Source: [Mycobacterium] fortunisiensis (GTDB lineage Bacteria > Actinomycetota > Actinomycetes > Mycobacteriales > Mycobacteriaceae). From it: a stretch of DNA of 64,000 nt. The translations under genes were made by a program, and so were the position numbers. Where the stretch lies: the NCBI RefSeq assembly GCF_019050325.1, contig NZ_VOMB01000020.1, positions 310,001 through 374,000 on the forward strand, in the 5' to 3' direction. Below, in pieces: positions 7,559 through 18,083 of this stretch (position 1 is its first letter; every line of letters starts with the position of its first letter). A model generated the notes under the pieces. The model was not told the origin of the DNA. It worked only from the letters and a program-made list of their open reading frames with translations, and searched no databases.

Positions 7559-9363
7559 CCACCGCCCGGCGCCGGAACCCACGGCAGGCCGGGGATCGTC
7601 GGGTACGGCGCGGTGGGGCTCCACGGCGCGCGGGTGGTGGTCGGCGCTTGGGTGGTGGTGACCGGCGGTTCCGTCGTCGTCACCGGCGCCTCGGTTGTCT
7701 CAGTCGGCGTGGGTGTCTCAGTCGGCGTGGCTGTCTGCGCCGGCGGCGGGGTTTCGGTGACGGGCGGGGCCTCCGGCGCGGGGGGCTCCACGGTCTGGGT
7801 CACCGTCTGCGGAGCGGGGGCCTGCTCGATGACCGTCTGGGGCGCCGGCTCTGGGGCCGGAACGTCAACCGGCGCAACAGGTGCGGCTTCCTCCGGTGCC
7901 ACCGAAGTCGACGTGACCGCCTTGGAGGTGGACGCCGGGACGGTGGCCTCGTCGCCCCCGGTCAACGTCACCAGTGCGGTCACGACTGCCACCAGCACCG
8001 CTGCGGCGCCGGCACCCACCAGCACCGGCGGCCGGCGATACCAGGGCCGGGCGGCGATCTCGTCGTGTTCGGTGAGTTCACGCTCGCCGAACTCAAGGTG
8101 CGGCCGGGCCGTGGTGCCCCCGGCCGCCGGTTCCAATCCGGTACCGAAGCCGGTGTCGAACCCGCCGTCGAAGTCGGCACCGTAGTCGTCGACCGGCGCG
8201 ATGTCGGGCACATCGTCGGCATCCGACCAGGCCAGCGCCTGCGGCGCGGCCGGTGGCTCCGGCGCCGCCAAGGCAGCGGCCTGTGTCGGCGGGGCCGCGG
8301 CGGCCGGGGCCAGCGCCGTCGCCCCGTCTTCTGCGGTACTGCGCAGCGCGATCAGGCCACCGCCGATGGCCGCGGTCAGCTCCGGCTGGGCCGCTGTGAT
8401 CACCGGTACCCGCAGCAGGTCGGACAGCGTCGTGGTGAACGCCGGAATCCGTGCGCCACCACCGATGGTGGCGGCGGCGGCCAGCTCGCCCGGGCGTACT
8501 CCGCTGCGGCCCAAGGCATCCTGCAGCACCGACATGAATTCGGCCGTCGGTTCGGCGAGCACCTCGTCGAGTTCGTGGCGGTTCAACCGCACCTCGCTGC
8601 GATGCCCAGGCAGTTCGGCGACCAGGCTCGTCACGGAGTCGGCGGACAAACGTTCCTTGGCGCGACGGCACTCCCCACGCAGCCGGCCCAGGGAGCCGAT
8701 GGCCGAGGTTCCGGCCAGGTCGATCGTCCCGGCGGCCGACAGGTCGCGCACCACATGGGTGAGCAACCCCTGATCGATCAGGTCACCGGACAGATCGGGG
8801 TGCCGGATCGTCGGGGCGATCGGCTGGTACCGGTTGGCCGCGTCGGCAAGGGTGATGCTGGTGCCGCTGCCGCCGAAATCGCACACCGCGATCACCCCGC
8901 GGGTGGGCACGCCCGGATCGTCCTGCAGCGCCACCAGCGCTGCCACCGCGTCGGAGACCAGCACGGGGTCACCGACGTCCGCCCGCGCCGACAGCGCACC
9001 GCGCAGCGCCTCGACGTGGTTGGGCCGCCAGTGGGCGGGATGGGTGACGCTGACCGGGTCGGCCGGCGGGTGACCGCGGGTCAGGGTGCGCAGCAGTGCG
9101 CCGAGCGCCTCGGCCAGCAGGTCCTCGCCTCGGTGCGTCGAACCGTCGGAAGCCAGCATGCCGACCGGATCCCCGACCCGCTCCACGAAGTCGGTGAGGA
9201 TCAGGCCACGTTCGGTGAGGTGGGGGTTCTCGCTGGGCACACCGACCTCGGCGGGCCGATGACCGAAGAGCGTCAACACTGGTGAACGCGTCACCGCGGC
9301 GCGGCCCACCACCACTGCCGTGAGGTTGGTCGAACCAATCGACAACCCGATCCCGCCGGCCAT
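7543..9363 (-). CDS. Hsp70-like ATPase domain with transmembrane segment and Thr/Pro-rich exported tail (Rv2264c-like)
   Basis: 606 residues. Residues 1-340 show actin/Hsp70-fold nucleotide-binding motifs: GLSIGSTNLTAVV (phosphate 1), CDFGGSGTSITL (phosphate 2) and ATIGGGARIPAF (adenosine). The canonical peptide-binding domain is absent. Instead come an Ala/Pro linker (350-380), an acidic stretch (380-410), a single membrane segment (about 446-468) and about 135 residues rich in Thr, Pro and Glu repeats. The layout resembles M. tuberculosis Rv2264c. The ATPase should be cytosolic and the tail extracytoplasmic, where Thr residues could be O-mannosylated. Its role is unknown; signalling or scaffolding at the envelope is inference. 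Confidence 0.8.
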   Translation of the reverse strand: MAGGIGLSIGSTNLTAVVVGRAAVTRSPVLTLFGHRPAEVGVPSENPHLTERGLILTDFVERVGDPVGMLASDGSTHRGEDLLAEALGALLRTLTRGHPPADPVSVTHPAHWRPNHVEALRGALSARADVGDPVLVSDAVAALVALQDDPGVPTRGVIAVCDFGGSGTSITLADAANRYQPIAPTIRHPDLSGDLIDQGLLTHVVRDLSAAGTIDLAGTSAIGSLGRLRGECRRAKERLSADSVTSLVAELPGHRSEVRLNRHELDEVLAEPTAEFMSVLQDALGRSGVRPGELAAAATIGGGARIPAFTTTLSDLLRVPVITAAQPELTAAIGGGLIALRSTAEDGATALAPAAAAPPTQAAALAAPEPPAAPQALAWSDADDVPDIAPVDDYGADFDGGFDTGFGTGLEPAAGGTTARPHLEFGERELTEHDEIAARPWYRRPPVLVGAGAAAVLVAVVTALVTLTGGDEATVPASTSKAVTSTSVAPEEAAPVAPVDVPAPEPAPQTVIEQAPAPQTVTQTVEPPAPEAPPVTETPPPAQTATPTETPTPTETTEAPVTTTEPPVTTTQAPTTTRAPWSPTAPYPTIPGLPWVPAPGGGHTGG

Positions 9364-9427
9364 GCCACCTCCGTTTCGAGACGAACCCTATCCGGTAGTC
9401 CATCTCGCGCGACGCGGCCGGCGTTAC

Positions 9428-10501
9428 TCAGCGAATGGTGCCGAACCCCGGAATCAGTGGTAGATCCAGAGCCGTCACCCATCCGGGCAAATGTTCGTTG
9501 ACGGCGGGTACGGCGTTGAGCGCCCGCAGCCCGGTGGCCAGGCATCCGGCGGCGGCAGCATCGCGGCCGGATCCGTCGGTGAATCGGAAGGCCGTCTCCT
9601 GCGAGATACTCGGGGTGCCCTCGATGTCGACGCGGTACACGTCGTTGTCGTTTCCGGCCGGCCAGTCCGGCGCGGCATCCAGGCCGATCCGGTTGACGTG
9701 TTCGAGCTGGATGCGGGTCTCGCCCCGGTAGACGCCGTTGATGGTGAAGCGCACCGCAGCCACGTTGCCGGCCGGAATGATGCCCTTGGCCGACTTGCGT
9801 TCATCCGGGGTGACCCACTTGTCCCACGTGGTGGTGATCTCGTCGAGTTCGATGCCCGCCGCGTGCGCGATCATCGGAACCGTTGCGCCCCAGGCGAAGA
9901 TGAGAATATCCGGGGTCTCCAGCAGGGCCCGGTGCTCGGGCGGTTTGCCGATGCCCATCTCGAATTCGTAGTCGCCGGTGTAGTTCGAGTAGTCCAGCAG
10001 TTCCGAGGCCCGCACCCGGCGCACCTCCGAGCACAGTCCCATCAGGGTCATGGGAAACAGGTCGTTGGCAAAACCGGGGTCGATCCCGGTGGTGAAGCAG
10101 GATGCCCCGCCGGCCTCACAGGCCTCGGTGATGGGCTCGATCCAGGCCGGCGGGTTGAGCCGCATCGTGGGCCACACCCAGGGCGTCATGGCGGTGGAGC
10201 ACACGTCGATACCGGCCCGCAGGAACCGGGTGATCACCTCGATGTTGGCGTCGGCGTGTGCGGCGGTGGGCCCGTAGTGCACCACCGCGTCGGGCTTCAG
10301 CGCGATGAGCGCCGCGACGTCATCGGTCGCGGTGATTCCAGTCGTCGCCCCCAGATCGCAGATCTCCCCGACGTCGCGACCCACCTTCTCCGGGTTGCTC
10401 ACCCCGACGCCGACGAGTTCGAACAGTGGATGCTTGACGATCTCGGCGATCACCATGCTGCCGACAAACCCGGTACCCCAGACCACCACACGCTTGACCA
10501 T
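9428..10501 (-). CDS. NAD(P)-binding dehydrogenase, dihydrodipicolinate-reductase/diaminopentanoate-dehydrogenase-like
   Basis: 357 residues. The N-terminal Rossmann fold (VVVWGTGFVGSMVIAEI, then a glycine-rich VGVGVSNPEKVG) resembles DapB and amino-acid dehydrogenases. The C-terminal half contains GIDPGFANDLFP, a motif common in the mycobacterial group often annotated as NAD(P)H-dependent amine dehydrogenase or dihydrodipicolinate reductase. Several paralogues of this type exist in mycobacteria and none has, to my knowledge, a settled substrate. It is divergent from the SDR at 10624 with a 122-base gap. A true lysine-pathway role is unlikely because the DapB catalytic motif is not evident. 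Confidence 0.75.
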   Translation of the reverse strand: MVKRVVVWGTGFVGSMVIAEIVKHPLFELVGVGVSNPEKVGRDVGEICDLGATTGITATDDVAALIALKPDAVVHYGPTAAHADANIEVITRFLRAGIDVCSTAMTPWVWPTMRLNPPAWIEPITEACEAGGASCFTTGIDPGFANDLFPMTLMGLCSEVRRVRASELLDYSNYTGDYEFEMGIGKPPEHRALLETPDILIFAWGATVPMIAHAAGIELDEITTTWDKWVTPDERKSAKGIIPAGNVAAVRFTINGVYRGETRIQLEHVNRIGLDAAPDWPAGNDNDVYRVDIEGTPSISQETAFRFTDGSGRDAAAAGCLATGLRALNAVPAVNEHLPGWVTALDLPLIPGFGTIR

Positions 10502-10623
10502 CCGAACACCCTGGCACAGTGAAGCCGATCACACCGGGAATCTCCGCTCAATTGTCGTCCTTTACCCAGCATGGCCCTCGGCCGACCGGCCGGAAGCCTT
10601 GAACACTTGGGAAGGCAACCGAA

Positions 10624-11370
10624 ATGACCTCTGCAACTCTGGCCGGGCGGCGCGCACTGGTGACCGGCGGATCGCGTGGAATCGGCGCCGGTATCGTCCG
10701 GCGGTTGGCCGCCGACGGCGCCGCGGTGGCATTCACGTACGGGGCCTCGGCGGAAGAGGCCGACAAGCTGGTGGCCCAGCTGACTGCCGACGGCGGCACA
10801 GTCGTGGCGATTCAGGCCGACAGTGCCGACCCGGCTCAGGTGGCCGCTGCCGTCGAGGAGACGGTCACCGTCCTGGGCGGACTCGATGTCCTGGTCAACA
10901 ATGCTGGGGTGGCGGTGATTTCGCCGATCGACGAGTTCACCCAGGAGCAGTTCGACCACCTGGTGGCGGTCAACATCGGCGGCGTCTACTCGGCGATCCG
11001 CAGCGCGGTCGGCCATCTCGGTGAGGGGGCACGGATCATCAACATCGGCAGCATCAACGCCGACCGGGTGCCCACGGCCGGCACCGCCGTGTACGCCATG
11101 ACCAAGGGCGCGGTCGCAGCGCTGACCCGTGGGCTGGCTCGCGACCTCGGCCCGCGCGGGATCACGGTGAACAACGTGCAGCCGGGACCCATCGCCACGG
11201 ACCTGAACCCGGACGAAGGTGAATTCGCCGACGCGGTAAGGCAAACCACCGCGCTGGGCCGTTACGGTCACACCGCTGACATTGCGGCGGTGGTGAGCTT
11301 TCTGGCCGGCCCGGAATCCGGCTACGTCACCGGCGCGAACTGGAACGTCGACGGCGGCTTCACCGCGTGA
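10624..11370 (+). CDS. Short-chain dehydrogenase/reductase, FabG-like
   Basis: 248 residues. The cofactor motif is TGGSRGIGAG near residues 15-24, with NNAG in LVNNAGVA. The catalytic triad is Ser in NIGSIN, then Tyr and Lys in YAMTKGA. The C-terminal GYVTGANWNVDGGF is typical of 3-oxoacyl-ACP-reductase-like classical SDRs, which use NAD(P)H to reduce ketones. The start at ATG 10624 follows a purine-rich stretch. It is convergent with the DUF4185 gene, with only 3 bases between the two stop codons. The substrate is unknown. Confidence 0.88.
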   Translation: MTSATLAGRRALVTGGSRGIGAGIVRRLAADGAAVAFTYGASAEEADKLVAQLTADGGTVVAIQADSADPAQVAAAVEETVTVLGGLDVLVNNAGVAVISPIDEFTQEQFDHLVAVNIGGVYSAIRSAVGHLGEGARIINIGSINADRVPTAGTAVYAMTKGAVAALTRGLARDLGPRGITVNNVQPGPIATDLNPDEGEFADAVRQTTALGRYGHTADIAAVVSFLAGPESGYVTGANWNVDGGFTA

Positions 11371-11373
11371 CCG

Positions 11374-12477
11374 TCACAGGTTGATCTCGTCCGGTTGCCG
11401 CGGCTTTCGGCTGGTGTCCTTCAACTTGGCCTTGAATTGCATTGCCCGATAAGGCCATCCGCGGTCGGTATGCCATTGTGAGACCACCAGCCCGACACCG
11501 CCGGTGATGTCGAAGCGGGAGCCCGGCAGCAGATAGCCGCCATAGAGTTGGGCGACCTGGCTGGCCGCGTGGTCCTCGCCCGGCCAGGACGATCCCCGGA
11601 TCGGCGTCTGCACGGGCGTGGTGTGCATGTTGGCCACCGGCGCGGGAACCACCCGGTAGCCCAATGCGTAGGAGGACGCCAGAAATCCGCCCAGCACCCA
11701 GGTGCCCGGCGCGGTGCGGCGGAACGTCAACTCCCCCCAGTGCTCGCCGGGCGGGGTGATCGGGGTGGCCTGCCGGCCCCAGCGCCAGCGTCCGCCGGCG
11801 AACCCCCAACTGAAGTACTGCGAACGTCGGCCGATGTCCTCGGGCCGCACCCGCATCAGGATGATGCCCTTGTCACGCTGAAAACCGGTGGCCACCACGT
11901 AGACCCAGCCGTCGTCGGGATCGAAGTCCCACGACCAGCATTGGGCATAGCCGTCGTGCAGGCCCGCCGGGAATTTGGCCTGCTCCCCTAGGTGCGCCCA
12001 GGACTCCCCGTTGTCGTCCGAACGCCAGATTTCGGTCCAGATGACGGTGCCGAAGCCATGATTGACGATCGCGTGCAGATACAGCGAGTCCCCGACCCGC
12101 AGCAGATCGGACGGAATCACGGTGCTGATCCCGCCGCGGCGCCAGCCCGAGGCCGAGTCGTCGTGAATGTAGTGCCACAGTTGGCGCGCATAGTCCGGGT
12201 CCGGTCCACCCGCGGATTCGTAGACGATCTCGTGGTTGGCGTCGCCGGTGCCGATCAGCACCACCGGTGAACGCCAGTCCCCCTGCCCGACCCGGCGCCC
12301 CGAAAAGGTGTCCCCGAAGACCGATACCAGTTTGCCGTTGGGGGCCAGCACCGAGGCACCGAGATCGGTGCAGGTGACCCCGAACCGATCGGTACGTCCC
12401 GGCCCGGTGATGTCGACGACCTTGCCGTCGATCAGCGGCAGCACCCGCGCTCCCTCAGCCCTGGCTAGGTGCACCAC
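11374..12477 (-). CDS. DUF4185 domain protein
   Basis: 367 residues from a GTG at 12477; a GTG at 12447 is an alternative. Repeated motifs of the type SDDNGESW, FGDTFSG and WSWDFDPDDGWVYVV suggest a beta-propeller fold with Asp-box-like turns, as in sialidase-like DUF4185 proteins found in mycobacteria. No clear signal peptide is visible on this start. The gene overlaps by 13 bases the end of the upstream secreted-protein gene and is probably co-transcribed with it. A carbohydrate-binding or glycosidase role is plausible from the fold but not shown. Confidence 0.75.
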   Translation of the reverse strand: MVHLARAEGARVLPLIDGKVVDITGPGRTDRFGVTCTDLGASVLAPNGKLVSVFGDTFSGRRVGQGDWRSPVVLIGTGDANHEIVYESAGGPDPDYARQLWHYIHDDSASGWRRGGISTVIPSDLLRVGDSLYLHAIVNHGFGTVIWTEIWRSDDNGESWAHLGEQAKFPAGLHDGYAQCWSWDFDPDDGWVYVVATGFQRDKGIILMRVRPEDIGRRSQYFSWGFAGGRWRWGRQATPITPPGEHWGELTFRRTAPGTWVLGGFLASSYALGYRVVPAPVANMHTTPVQTPIRGSSWPGEDHAASQVAQLYGGYLLPGSRFDITGGVGLVVSQWHTDRGWPYRAMQFKAKLKDTSRKPRQPDEINL

Positions 12478-12998
12478 CGCAAGCCGCCGGGCTCACAGTC
12501 GAGCGGATAGACGTCCACCGGAATTTTGAGTGGCTCCTTGTAGGCGATGGTGAACGGGAAGGTGTGGATCGCGGGAGCCAGGCCGCACACCGCGTTGTTG
12601 GCCACGCTGCGGGTGCCGGTCTTCGCGATGTCGTCGAATTTGTAGGTCTCGGTGATCGGCGCCCAGCTGCCGTCGGCACACTGGATGCCTTCCTTTGTGG
12701 ACGTGGTGAAGGTCCATTCACCTCCGGTCAGCACGGCATCGCCGCCCTTGACCCCGCCGGTTCCCTGGATGTGCAGACGGCATGCCACCGCCAGTTCCAG
12801 CGGCTCACGCAGATCTCCGACGGTGGGCACGCACGACGGGTAGATGATCCAGGTCGCTCCCGACAGCCCCTCCTGGTTGTAGTGGTATACGCCCTGTGGC
12901 ACTGGCTCGGCCTGTGCCGCGCCGGCCAGTCCCAGGCCAACGCCCATCACGAGCGAGGACAACAGGGCGGCTCCGGTGGTCATGCGCTTGAACGTCAC
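12465..12998 (-). CDS. Secreted six-cysteine protein of unknown function
   Basis: 177 residues from GTG 12998; ATG 12983 is equally possible and leaves the signal peptide intact. The N-terminal hydrophobic segment ends at AGAAQA before EPVPQGVYHY, a good Sec signal-peptidase I site. The mature part has six cysteines, consistent with three disulfides outside the membrane. The build (short beta-rich domain after VPQGVYHYNQ) is that of conserved mycobacterial secreted proteins with no assigned activity. It heads the unit with the DUF4185 gene and is divergent from the importer operon that starts at 13125. Confidence 0.75.
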   Translation of the reverse strand: MTFKRMTTGAALLSSLVMGVGLGLAGAAQAEPVPQGVYHYNQEGLSGATWIIYPSCVPTVGDLREPLELAVACRLHIQGTGGVKGGDAVLTGGEWTFTTSTKEGIQCADGSWAPITETYKFDDIAKTGTRSVANNAVCGLAPAIHTFPFTIAYKEPLKIPVDVYPLDCEPGGLRWCT

Positions 12999-13077
12999 AA
13001 TGGGTGAGTATCGCAGTCTTCATCTACAGTCGTCACCGGTATGGGTTCGGACACCTGGGGCCCGCGGGGCGACCCCA

Positions 13078-13106
13078 GCGGGTGAGCACACGAACTCCTC
13101 ACCCGC
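13078..13106. promoter_or_regulatory. Perfect 9-bp inverted repeat upstream of the importer operon
   Basis: GCGGGTGAG at 13078-13086 and CTCACCCGC at 13098-13106 pair perfectly around an 11-base loop, ending 18 bases before the GTG start of the substrate-binding protein gene. A third related GGGTGAG lies at about 13003 near the divergent gene start. It could be an operator or a 5' leader hairpin near the ribosome-binding site (GGAGAGA). Which of these cannot be decided from sequence alone. Confidence 0.45.
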
Positions 13107-13124
13107 GGTGACCCTGGAGAGATC

Positions 13125-14666
13125 GTGACCACGCGACCAACCGTGACGGCGTTGGCGACAGTCCTGGCGTTCGTGCTGGCCGCATGTTCGGCGGCGTGTT
13201 CCACCGGCAACCGGGTGGATCTGGGCGATGCGTCGGCGGGCAATCTCATCGCCGCCATCGCCGGGGAGCCCGATCAGCTCGACCCGCACCGGACCAGCGC
13301 CTACTTCTCCTTCGAAGTGCTGGAGAACGTGTTCGACACCCTCGTCGAACCAGACGACGACCTGCAGATGCGCCCGGCGCTGGCGCGGTCCTGGCAGGTC
13401 AGCCCCGATCAGCTCACCTGGACCTTCCAGCTGCGCGACGGTGTGCGCTGGCATGACGGCAGCCCGCTGACCGCCGATGACGTGGTGTATTCCTACCGCC
13501 GCATCATCGACGCGCAGTTGACCAACGTCGACAGGTTCGCCGCCGTCAGCGACGTCCGCGCGGCGGGTCCGGGCACCGTGGTGGTCACGGTCAAACATCC
13601 CAGCCCCAACCTGCTGACCAACCTCGGCGGGTTCAAGGGCATGGCGATCGTGCAGCGGGCCAACGTCGAAAGCGGCCAGATCGCCACCCACCCGATCGGC
13701 ACCGGACCGTTCTCCTTCGCCGGCCGACGCAGCGGCGACACCATCACGCTGAAAGCCAACCCGCACTACTGGGGCGGCGCACCGAAGGTGTCGGGGGTGA
13801 CGTTCCGGTTCATCTCCGAGCCGTCCACGGCACTGTCGGCGCTGCAGGCCGGCGAGGTCGACTGGACCGATTCGGTGCCGCCGCAACGGGTGGCCCAGTT
13901 GCGTGACGACGACTCGCTGACCCTGGCGGTCACCCCGGGCAACGACTACTGGTACCTGGCACTCAACGAAGCCCGGCCGCCCTGGAACGACGTGCGGGTG
14001 CGCCAGGCCATCGCCTACGGCATCGACCGGGACGCGATCACCGCGGCCACCAGCTACCGCACCGCCACCACCAACCAACTGGCGATCCCGCGCGGCAGCC
14101 CGTGGTTCACCCCCTACGATCGCTATCGGTACGACCTGGACACCGCGCGCGGCCTCCTGAAGGAAGCCGACGCCGCGCCACGAAACCTCGACATGCTGGT
14201 CACCAGTGAGTATCCCGAGACCGTCACAGCGGCCCAGATCATCGCCGACAACCTTGCGCCCCTTGGTATCACGGTGAACATTCGCACTGTGGACTTCGCC
14301 ACCTGGCTCGACGAACAGAACACCGGCCACTTCGACATGCTGATGATGGGTTGGCTGGGCAACATCGACCCGGATGACTTCTACTACGCGCAGCACCACA
14401 CCAACGGCACGAGCAACGCCCAGAAGTTCTCCGACGCCGAGGTCGACCGTCTGCTGGACGCCGGCCGCACCGAGACCGACGAGGCCAAGCGAAAAGAGGC
14501 CTACGCCAAGGCCGCAACCCGCATCGCGGATCAGGTGAGCTACCTCTACCTGTACAACCCGTCGGTGATCCAGGCCTGGGCCAACAACCTGTCGGGATAC
14601 CAGGCCCGCCGCGACGGTGCCGTCCGGTTCCGCACCGCCGACCTGGATCGAGGTGAGAATTCGTGA
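13125..14666 (+). CDS. ABC importer substrate-binding lipoprotein, family 5 (DppA/OppA/NikA type)
   Basis: 513 residues from GTG 13125 with GGAGAGA upstream. The signal region carries a lipobox (FVLAAC, with a second AAC a few residues on), so the mature protein is anchored on the outer face of the membrane. Domain signs of solute-binding family 5 are clear: AGEPDQLDPHRTSAY near the start, LARSWQVSPDQLTWTFQLRDGVRWHDG, and ARPPWNDVRVRQAIAYGIDRD. Relatives bind di/oligopeptides, nickel complexes or haem. It is the first gene of a tightly packed operon with two permeases, a double ATPase, an SDR and a Cys-rich protein. The ligand is not predictable. Confidence 0.92.
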   Translation: MTTRPTVTALATVLAFVLAACSAACSTGNRVDLGDASAGNLIAAIAGEPDQLDPHRTSAYFSFEVLENVFDTLVEPDDDLQMRPALARSWQVSPDQLTWTFQLRDGVRWHDGSPLTADDVVYSYRRIIDAQLTNVDRFAAVSDVRAAGPGTVVVTVKHPSPNLLTNLGGFKGMAIVQRANVESGQIATHPIGTGPFSFAGRRSGDTITLKANPHYWGGAPKVSGVTFRFISEPSTALSALQAGEVDWTDSVPPQRVAQLRDDDSLTLAVTPGNDYWYLALNEARPPWNDVRVRQAIAYGIDRDAITAATSYRTATTNQLAIPRGSPWFTPYDRYRYDLDTARGLLKEADAAPRNLDMLVTSEYPETVTAAQIIADNLAPLGITVNIRTVDFATWLDEQNTGHFDMLMMGWLGNIDPDDFYYAQHHTNGTSNAQKFSDAEVDRLLDAGRTETDEAKRKEAYAKAATRIADQVSYLYLYNPSVIQAWANNLSGYQARRDGAVRFRTADLDRGENS

Positions 14667-15640
14667 CGTTGACCGAGTTTCGTGCCGACCATCCGGCGCT
14701 CGATTTCCTGGTCCGGCGCCTGCTGTACTCGGCGGTGGTGTTGATCGGTGTGCTCGTCGTGGTGTTCGCCCTGGTGCACCTGGTGCCGGGCGACCCGGTC
14801 CGCATCGCGCTGGGCACCCGCTACACCCCGCAGGCCTACGACGCGCTGCGCACGGCCAGCGGCATGGACCGCCCCGTCGTCGAGCAGTTCTTCTCCTATC
14901 TGGGTTCGGCGTTGACGGGTGACCTCGGGGTCAGCTTCCGCAACGGCGACCCGGTGACCGTCACCCTGCTCGACCGGTTGCCCGCCACCCTGTCCCTCGG
15001 CGTGGTCGGCATCCTCATCGCGCTGCTGATCGCGCTGCCCGCCGGTATTTTCTCGGCGCTGCGGGAGGGTCGGCTCAGCGACGGAATCGTGCGGGTCGCC
15101 AGCCAGTTCGGGGTGTCGGTGCCGGACTTCTGGCTGGGCATCCTGCTGATCGGGCTGTTCGCCTCGACGCTGGGCTGGTTGCCGACATCGGGATACCGTC
15201 CGCTGCTGGGTGATCCGGGTGGCTGGCTGCGCCACATCATCCTGCCCGGGCTGACGGTGGGTCTGGTGGCCGGCGCCATCGTGACGCGCTATGTGCGCTC
15301 GGCCGTGCTGGAGGTCGCCGCGATGGGTTATGTCCGCACCGCACGGTCGAAGGGCCTGGCGCCGCCGGTGGTCACGTTCCGCCACATCGTGCGCAACGCC
15401 CTGCTGCCGGTGCTGACCATCACCGGGATCCAGCTGGCCACGATCCTGGGCGGGGTGATCGTGGTGGAGGTGGTGTTCGCCTGGCCCGGCCTGGGCCGGC
15501 TGGTGTTCAATTCGGTTGCCGCCCGGGACTATCCGGTGATCCAAGGTGCGGTGTTGTTGATCGCGGTGCTGTTCCTGCTGATCAACCTGTTGGTGGATGT
15601 GCTGTACGCGATCGTCGACCCGCGGATCCGGCTGTCATGA
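14663..15640 (+). CDS. ABC importer permease, DppB type
   Basis: 325 residues beginning at GTG within the stop of the binding-protein gene (GTGA overlap). About six membrane segments are visible. The N-terminal motif LVHLVPGDPVRIALG is characteristic of DppB/OppB/NikB permeases. The EAA-loop that contacts the ATPase lies around TARSKGLAPPVVTFRHI, near residues 225-245. It pairs with the next gene to form the translocation channel in the cytoplasmic membrane. Gene order and overlaps match dppABCD (Rv3666c-Rv3663c), but the substrate remains open. Confidence 0.92.
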   Translation: MTLTEFRADHPALDFLVRRLLYSAVVLIGVLVVVFALVHLVPGDPVRIALGTRYTPQAYDALRTASGMDRPVVEQFFSYLGSALTGDLGVSFRNGDPVTVTLLDRLPATLSLGVVGILIALLIALPAGIFSALREGRLSDGIVRVASQFGVSVPDFWLGILLIGLFASTLGWLPTSGYRPLLGDPGGWLRHIILPGLTVGLVAGAIVTRYVRSAVLEVAAMGYVRTARSKGLAPPVVTFRHIVRNALLPVLTITGIQLATILGGVIVVEVVFAWPGLGRLVFNSVAARDYPVIQGAVLLIAVLFLLINLLVDVLYAIVDPRIRLS

Positions 15641-16514
15641 GCACACCGCACGATTCCCGGGTCTCCTCCTGGCGGCTGCTGCTGTCCAATCCGGTGACCG
15701 CCGTCAGCGCCGCGGTGCTGCTGGCCGCACTGATCGTCACACTTGCCGCCTCCTGGATCGCCCCGTACGGGATCAACGACATCGACGTGCCGAGTGCGCT
15801 GCAGGGTCCCGGCACCACGCACTGGTTCGGCACCGATGAGCTTGGCCGCGACGTGTTTTCGCGGGTGCTGGTGGCGATCGCGGCCTCGCTGCGGGTCGCG
15901 GTGGTCTCCGTCGCGCTGGCCGCGGTGATCGGTGTGCTGATCGGCGTGCTCGCCGGTTACCGGGGTGGTTGGATCGACACCGTCGTGATGCGCGTCGTCG
16001 ACGTGATGTTCGCCTTCCCGGTACTGCTTCTCGCTCTCGCGATCGTGGCAGTGCTCGGGCCGGGTGTCACCACCACGATGCTGGCCATCGGCATCGTCTA
16101 CATCCCGATCTTCGCCCGGGTGGCCCGGGCGTCGGCGCTGGGGGTACGCGTGGAACCGTTCGTCGCGGTGTCGCGCAGTATGGGTACCGGCGACGGCTAC
16201 ATTCTGGCCCGGCACATCCTGCCGAACATCGCCGGGCCGTTGATCGTTCAACTGTCGCTGTCGCTGGCGTTCGCGATCCTGGCCGAGGCCGCGCTGTCGT
16301 TTCTGGGGCTGGGCATCCAGCCGCCGCAGCCCTCGCTGGGCCGGATGATCTTCGACGCCCAGGGGTTTGTCACGCTGGCCTGGTGGATGGCGGTGTTCCC
16401 GGGCGCGGCGATCTTCGTGATGGTGTTGGCGTTCAACCTGTTCGGCGACGGGCTGCGCGACGTGCTCGATCCCAAGCAACGGACCTCGATCGAGGCCAGG
16501 AGGGCGGGACGGCC

Positions 16515-16518
<4 letters not shown>
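15637..16518 (+). CDS. ABC importer permease, DppC type
   Basis: 293 residues with an ATGA overlap on the preceding permease. The N-terminal cytoplasmic tail and first membrane helix are followed by HWFGTDELGRDVFSRVL, a hallmark of DppC/OppC/NikC proteins. Five further helices follow, with the coupling loop near SRSMGTGDGYILARHILPN. It forms the permease heterodimer with the DppB-type protein. The ATPase gene starts inside its stop codon, again by an ATGA overlap, so the four importer genes are translationally coupled. Confidence 0.92.
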
Positions 16519-18080
<1,562 letters not shown>

Positions 18081-18083
18081 GGC

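Noticed and set aside
13020..14399. A 459-codon minus-strand frame opposite the substrate-binding protein gene
   Set aside because: It has typical antisense composition (Val/Gly/Arg/His) and no recognisable motif; the plus-strand protein is clearly real.
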